Assembly (NCBI RefSeq): GCF_014651015.1
Contig: NZ_BMWB01000027.1
Coordinates: 19,956 to 83,955, forward strand
From: Streptomyces xantholiticus
GTDB lineage: Bacteria; Actinomycetota; Actinomycetes; Streptomycetales; Streptomycetaceae
DNA: 64,000 nucleotides
Direction: 5' to 3'
Under the pieces are notes generated by a model that was not told the DNA's origin, did no database searches, and was given only the letters and a program-made list of their open reading frames with translations. The position numbers were made by a program, and so were the translations under genes. Shown here in pieces: positions 61,144 through 64,000 of this stretch (position 1 is the first letter of the stretch; each line of letters begins with the position of its first letter).

Positions 61144-62529
61144 CTACTTGGCGCCCTTGGCGAGGAACGACAGCAGGTCCTGACGGCTCACCACACCCGT
61201 CGGCTTCCCCTCGACCAGCACGATCGCCGCGTCCGCCGCGCCGAGCACAGACATCAGGTCGGCGACCGGCTCACCGGAGCCGACCTGCGGCAGCGGCGCC
61301 GACATGTGCTTCTCCAGCGGGTCGCCCAGCGACGCGCGCTGCGTGAACAGCGCGTCCAGCAGCTCCCGTTCGACGACCGAACCGATGACCTCCGCGGCCA
61401 TGACGTCCGGGTGGCCGGCGCCCGGCTTGACGATCGGCATCTGCGAGACGCCGTACTCGCGCAGCACTTCGATGGCCTGACCGACCGTCTCCTCCGGGTG
61501 CATGTGCACCAGGCTGGGAATGCCGCCGCCCTCTTTGTCGCGCAGCACGTCGCCGACGCTCGAGGTGCCCTCGCCCTCGAGGAAGCCGTAGTCGGCCATC
61601 CACTCGTCGTTGAAGATCTTGCTCAGGTAACCACGGCCGCTGTCCGGCAGCAGCACGACCACGATGTCGTCGGGGCCGAGCCGCTCCCCGACGCGCAGCG
61701 CCGCCACGACCGCCATACCGCAGGAGCCGCCCACCAGCAGGCCCTCCTCCTTGGCGAGGCGGCGCGTCATCTGGAACGAGTCCTTGTCGGACACGGCGAC
61801 GATCTCGTCGGTCACCGTCCGGTCGTACGCGGACGGCCAGAAGTCCTCACCGACGCCCTCGACGAGGTACGGGCGGCCCGAGCCGCCGGAGTACACCGAG
61901 CCCTCCGGATCCGCGCCGATGATCTTGACCTTGCCGTCGCTGACCTCCTTCAGATACCGCCCGGTGCCGGAGATCGTGCCGCCCGTGCCGACGCCCGCCA
62001 CGAAGTGCGTGATCCGCCCGTCCGTCTGGTCCCACAGCTCGGGACCGGTGGTCTCGTAGTGCGAGCGCGGGTTGTTCGGGTTGGAGTACTGGTCGGGCTT
62101 CCAGGCGCCCGGCGTCTCACGCACCAGGCGGTCGGAGACGTTGTAGTACGAGTCCGGGTGCTCCGGGTCGACGGCCGTGGGGCACACGACGACCTCGGCG
62201 CCGTACGCGCGCAGCACATTGATCTTGTCGGTGGACACCTTGTCCGGGCAGACGAAGATGCACTTGTAGCCCTTCTGCTGGGCCACGATGGCAAGTCCCA
62301 CACCGGTGTTGCCGCTCGTGGGCTCGACGATCGTGCCGCCGGGCTTGAGGGCGCCGCTCTCCTCCGCCGCCTCGATCATCCGCAGCGCGATCCGGTCCTT
62401 GACCGACCCGCCCGGGTTGAAGTACTCGACCTTGGCGAGGACGGTCGCCGAGATGCCTGCGGTCACGTTGTTCAGCTTCACCAGCGGGGTGTCGCCGACA
62501 AGACTGATCATCGAGTTGTGGATACGCAC
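61144..62529 (-). CDS. Cystathionine beta-synthase
   Basis: A 461-residue PLP enzyme condensing serine and homocysteine to cystathionine in reverse transsulfuration. The PLP Lys lies in FNPGGSVKDRIAL, the substrate loop is PTSGNTGVGLAI, and the phosphate-binding Gly loop is GVGTGGTISGTGRYLKE. Residues ~340-461 hold two CBS domains (VHMHPEETVGQAIEVLREYGVSQMPIV; DLMSVLGAADAAIVLVEGKPTGVVSRQDLLSFL), as in eukaryotic CBS and unlike the shorter CysK/CysM. GTG 62529. There is no haem-binding N-terminus. Confidence 0.95.
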   Translation of the reverse strand: MRIHNSMISLVGDTPLVKLNNVTAGISATVLAKVEYFNPGGSVKDRIALRMIEAAEESGALKPGGTIVEPTSGNTGVGLAIVAQQKGYKCIFVCPDKVSTDKINVLRAYGAEVVVCPTAVDPEHPDSYYNVSDRLVRETPGAWKPDQYSNPNNPRSHYETTGPELWDQTDGRITHFVAGVGTGGTISGTGRYLKEVSDGKVKIIGADPEGSVYSGGSGRPYLVEGVGEDFWPSAYDRTVTDEIVAVSDKDSFQMTRRLAKEEGLLVGGSCGMAVVAALRVGERLGPDDIVVVLLPDSGRGYLSKIFNDEWMADYGFLEGEGTSSVGDVLRDKEGGGIPSLVHMHPEETVGQAIEVLREYGVSQMPIVKPGAGHPDVMAAEVIGSVVERELLDALFTQRASLGDPLEKHMSAPLPQVGSGEPVADLMSVLGAADAAIVLVEGKPTGVVSRQDLLSFLAKGAK

Positions 62530-62698
62530 AATGTTCTCCGGGGTCTCCGTGATGGTTCGCCCAGCGTAAGCGGGTGGACGCGGGATTGGGCGACGGTCGC
62601 TACGGGGCAGTTAGCTCTTGTACGGCGACGAGGCCCGCGAGGGCCGCGGCCCCCGCGGAGGCCGCGGCCCCGCGGGCTGCAAGGAGGTGGCTCGGACT

Positions 62699-63727
62699 GT
62701 GTCGAGAGCGAGGGTGGCGCGGCGCATCGCGGCCGGCGCGGCATACGGCGGGGGCAGCATCGGACTGCTCGGGGCGGCGGCGGTGGGCCTGGTCCTGGCG
62801 GAGGTCCAGCTGGCGAAACACACGGTCGGCGGGGGCCGGGCCCCCATCCCACCGCGCGGCGACGGGCTGTACGGGCTGGCCTTCGGCCGTGAGAACCCGC
62901 TGCGCCTCGGCGTCATCGGCGACTCGACCGCGGCCGGCCAAGGCGTCCGCCGGGCGGGCCAGACGCCAGGGGCGCTGCTCGCCTCGGGCCTCGCGGCGGT
63001 CGCGGAACGCCCGGTCGAGCTCCGCAACATCGCGCTGCCGGGGGCACAGTCCGACGACCTGGAACGTCAGGTCACCGAGCTCCTGGCGGACCGGAGCCGC
63101 ACACCGGACGTCTGCGTGATCATGATCGGCGCGAACGATGTCACCCACCGGATGCCGCCGACGCAGTCCGTGCGGTACCTGGCCTCCGCGGTTCGCCGTC
63201 TGCGCACGGCGGGCGCCGAGGTCGTCGTCGGCACCTGCCCCGACCTCGGGACGATCGAACCGGTCTACCAACCACTGCGCTGGATGGCCCGGCGGGTGAG
63301 CCGGCAGCTGGCCGCGGCGCAGACGATCGTGGTGGTCGAACAGGGCGGGCGCACGGTGTCGCTGGGCGACCTGCTCGGCCCCGAGTTCGCGGCGAATCCG
63401 CGGGAGATGTTCGGCGTCGACAACTACCACCCGTCGGCGGAGGGCTACGCGACCGCGGCGATGGCGGTACTGCCGACGCTGTGCGCGGTGCTCGGCCTGT
63501 GGCCGGAGACGGACGCGCTGGACGCGGACCGGGACGAGGACATGCTTCCCGTGGCGCGGGCGGCCGCGACGGCGGCGTCCGAGGCGGGCACGGAGGTCAC
63601 GGGCGCGCGCGCCCCGTGGGCCCTGCTCAAGCACCGCCGTCGCCGCCGTCTGCCTGCCACGACGGACGCCCCGGCGACCGCCGCATCGACGCCGGAGCCG
63701 GCGGAGGACCGCGTGGGCCCGGCCTGA
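62699..63727 (+). CDS. SGNH/GDSL-family hydrolase
   Basis: 342 residues. A signal-anchor-like hydrophobic segment (~10-35) precedes the esterase domain with block I GVIGDSTAAGQG (nucleophile Ser), block III IGANDV, and block V DNYHPSAEGYA (Asp and His). The family includes lipases and carbohydrate esterases; an envelope location is likely. GTG 62699 is chosen; GTG 62687 is an alternative closer to the AAGGAGG site. The C-terminal ~75 residues are Ala/Arg/Pro-rich with basic clusters. The 3' end of the gene is part of a 76-bp tandem duplication. Confidence 0.87.
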   Translation: MSRARVARRIAAGAAYGGGSIGLLGAAAVGLVLAEVQLAKHTVGGGRAPIPPRGDGLYGLAFGRENPLRLGVIGDSTAAGQGVRRAGQTPGALLASGLAAVAERPVELRNIALPGAQSDDLERQVTELLADRSRTPDVCVIMIGANDVTHRMPPTQSVRYLASAVRRLRTAGAEVVVGTCPDLGTIEPVYQPLRWMARRVSRQLAAAQTIVVVEQGGRTVSLGDLLGPEFAANPREMFGVDNYHPSAEGYATAAMAVLPTLCAVLGLWPETDALDADRDEDMLPVARAAATAASEAGTEVTGARAPWALLKHRRRRRLPATTDAPATAASTPEPAEDRVGPA

Positions 63728-63861
63728 CGGGTACTGGGCGCGAGCGGGCCCCGAGCATGGCCGCGGTCCCGCCCCGGACCGGCCGCGCGTGGGCCCGGCT
63801 GACGGGTACTGGGCGCGAGCAGGCCCCGAACGTGGCCGCGGTCCCGCCCCGGACCTGCCGC
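63711..63861. repeat. ~76-bp tandem duplication over the SGNH gene 3' end
   Basis: The first unit (63711-63786) includes the last codons and stop of the SGNH gene. The second (63787-~63861) repeats it with a one-base deletion (GGCCTGACGG to GGCTGACGG) and a few substitutions. Confidence 0.85.
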
Positions 63862-64000
63862 GAGCCGACCGTGGGCGCGCACGGGCGCCGTGCCGGGCCC
63901 GGGTGCGTGGCTCGAGGCCGGGTGCCGGGCACCGGGGGGGTGCCTCTATGTCCTTCGTCAAGGCGCCCCTGTCGGGTTTGGGGTGGTTGGGGTTATGCGG
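63862..64000. other. Right-hand end of window, no gene recognised
   Basis: The last ~140 bp are GC-rich and, toward the end, G/T-biased (GGGTTTGGGGTGG). No coding frame can be supported at the boundary. Confidence 0.4.

Overview
The window is high-GC DNA with strong G/C at third codon positions, GTG and TTG starts, translationally coupled ATGA/GTGA junctions and actinobacterial families (TIGR03089, ECF41, SigB-type sigma with partner-switch genes, DUF5753, roadblock proteins). It is a chromosomal segment of a Streptomyces. The order UDP-sugar dehydrogenase, membrane dipeptidases, purE/purK, GtrA, two-component system, SigI-type locus, hut genes matches, from memory, the S. coelicolor SCO3040-SCO3077 region; this was not checked by alignment.

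Layout. 1-11.3 kb: five LytR-CpsA-Psr (LCP) cell-wall ligase genes with a family 2 glycosyltransferase and a hotdog thioesterase. 11.3-12.4 kb: a secreted ricin-type lectin with a C-terminal module that may be aerolysin-like. 12.7-15.2 kb: a DHFR-like reductase and an ECF41 sigma factor followed by its probable target, an SDR epimerase, closed by a strong terminator. 15.3-18.56 kb: a 3.2-kb remnant of a site-specifically integrated element inside the 3' end of an acyl-CoA dehydrogenase gene. It is bounded by a 64-bp imperfect duplication whose differences are all synonymous, carries a compact operon of six small genes, and ends in a truncated tyrosine recombinase. 18.5-30.9 kb: acyl-CoA dehydrogenase, UDP-glucose dehydrogenase, an IS5-like remnant, an alpha/beta hydrolase, a divergent CGNR regulator/VOC pair with a symmetric candidate operator, two membrane dipeptidase paralogues (one lacking most metal ligands), purK-purE, GtrA and a two-component system.

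31.4-37.3 kb: a POT peptide transporter, then a tightly coupled four-gene operon of exported surface proteins with LPQTG and LAETG sorting signals and a DUF916/WxL-interacting-like protein. 37.4-39.6 kb: an anti-sigma kinase-type ATPase, a STAS anti-anti-sigma factor and a divergent SigB-family sigma factor. 39.8-45.6 kb: a surface-polysaccharide-type cluster (DegT/DnrJ aminotransferase, polytopic membrane protein, GT2) in which the polysaccharide deacetylase and the GNAT acyltransferase each carry two frameshifts. 45.7-47.3 kb: an Asp/Glu racemase and an NmrA-type reductase. 47.3-52.9 kb: histidine-utilisation genes hutU, an M20 amidohydrolase, hutF and hutI in one operon, with no recognisable N-formylglutamate deformylase except possibly the M20 protein. 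53-60.8 kb: a DapDC-like decarboxylase, an SRPBCC protein, an amino-acid permease, a four-gene roadblock/DUF4388-type cluster, small membrane proteins and an RpiR regulator. 61.1-64 kb: cystathionine beta-synthase, an SGNH hydrolase and a tandem duplication covering that gene's 3' end.

No rRNA, tRNA or CRISPR array was recognised. Functions come from motifs and domain architecture read by eye; no database search was run.
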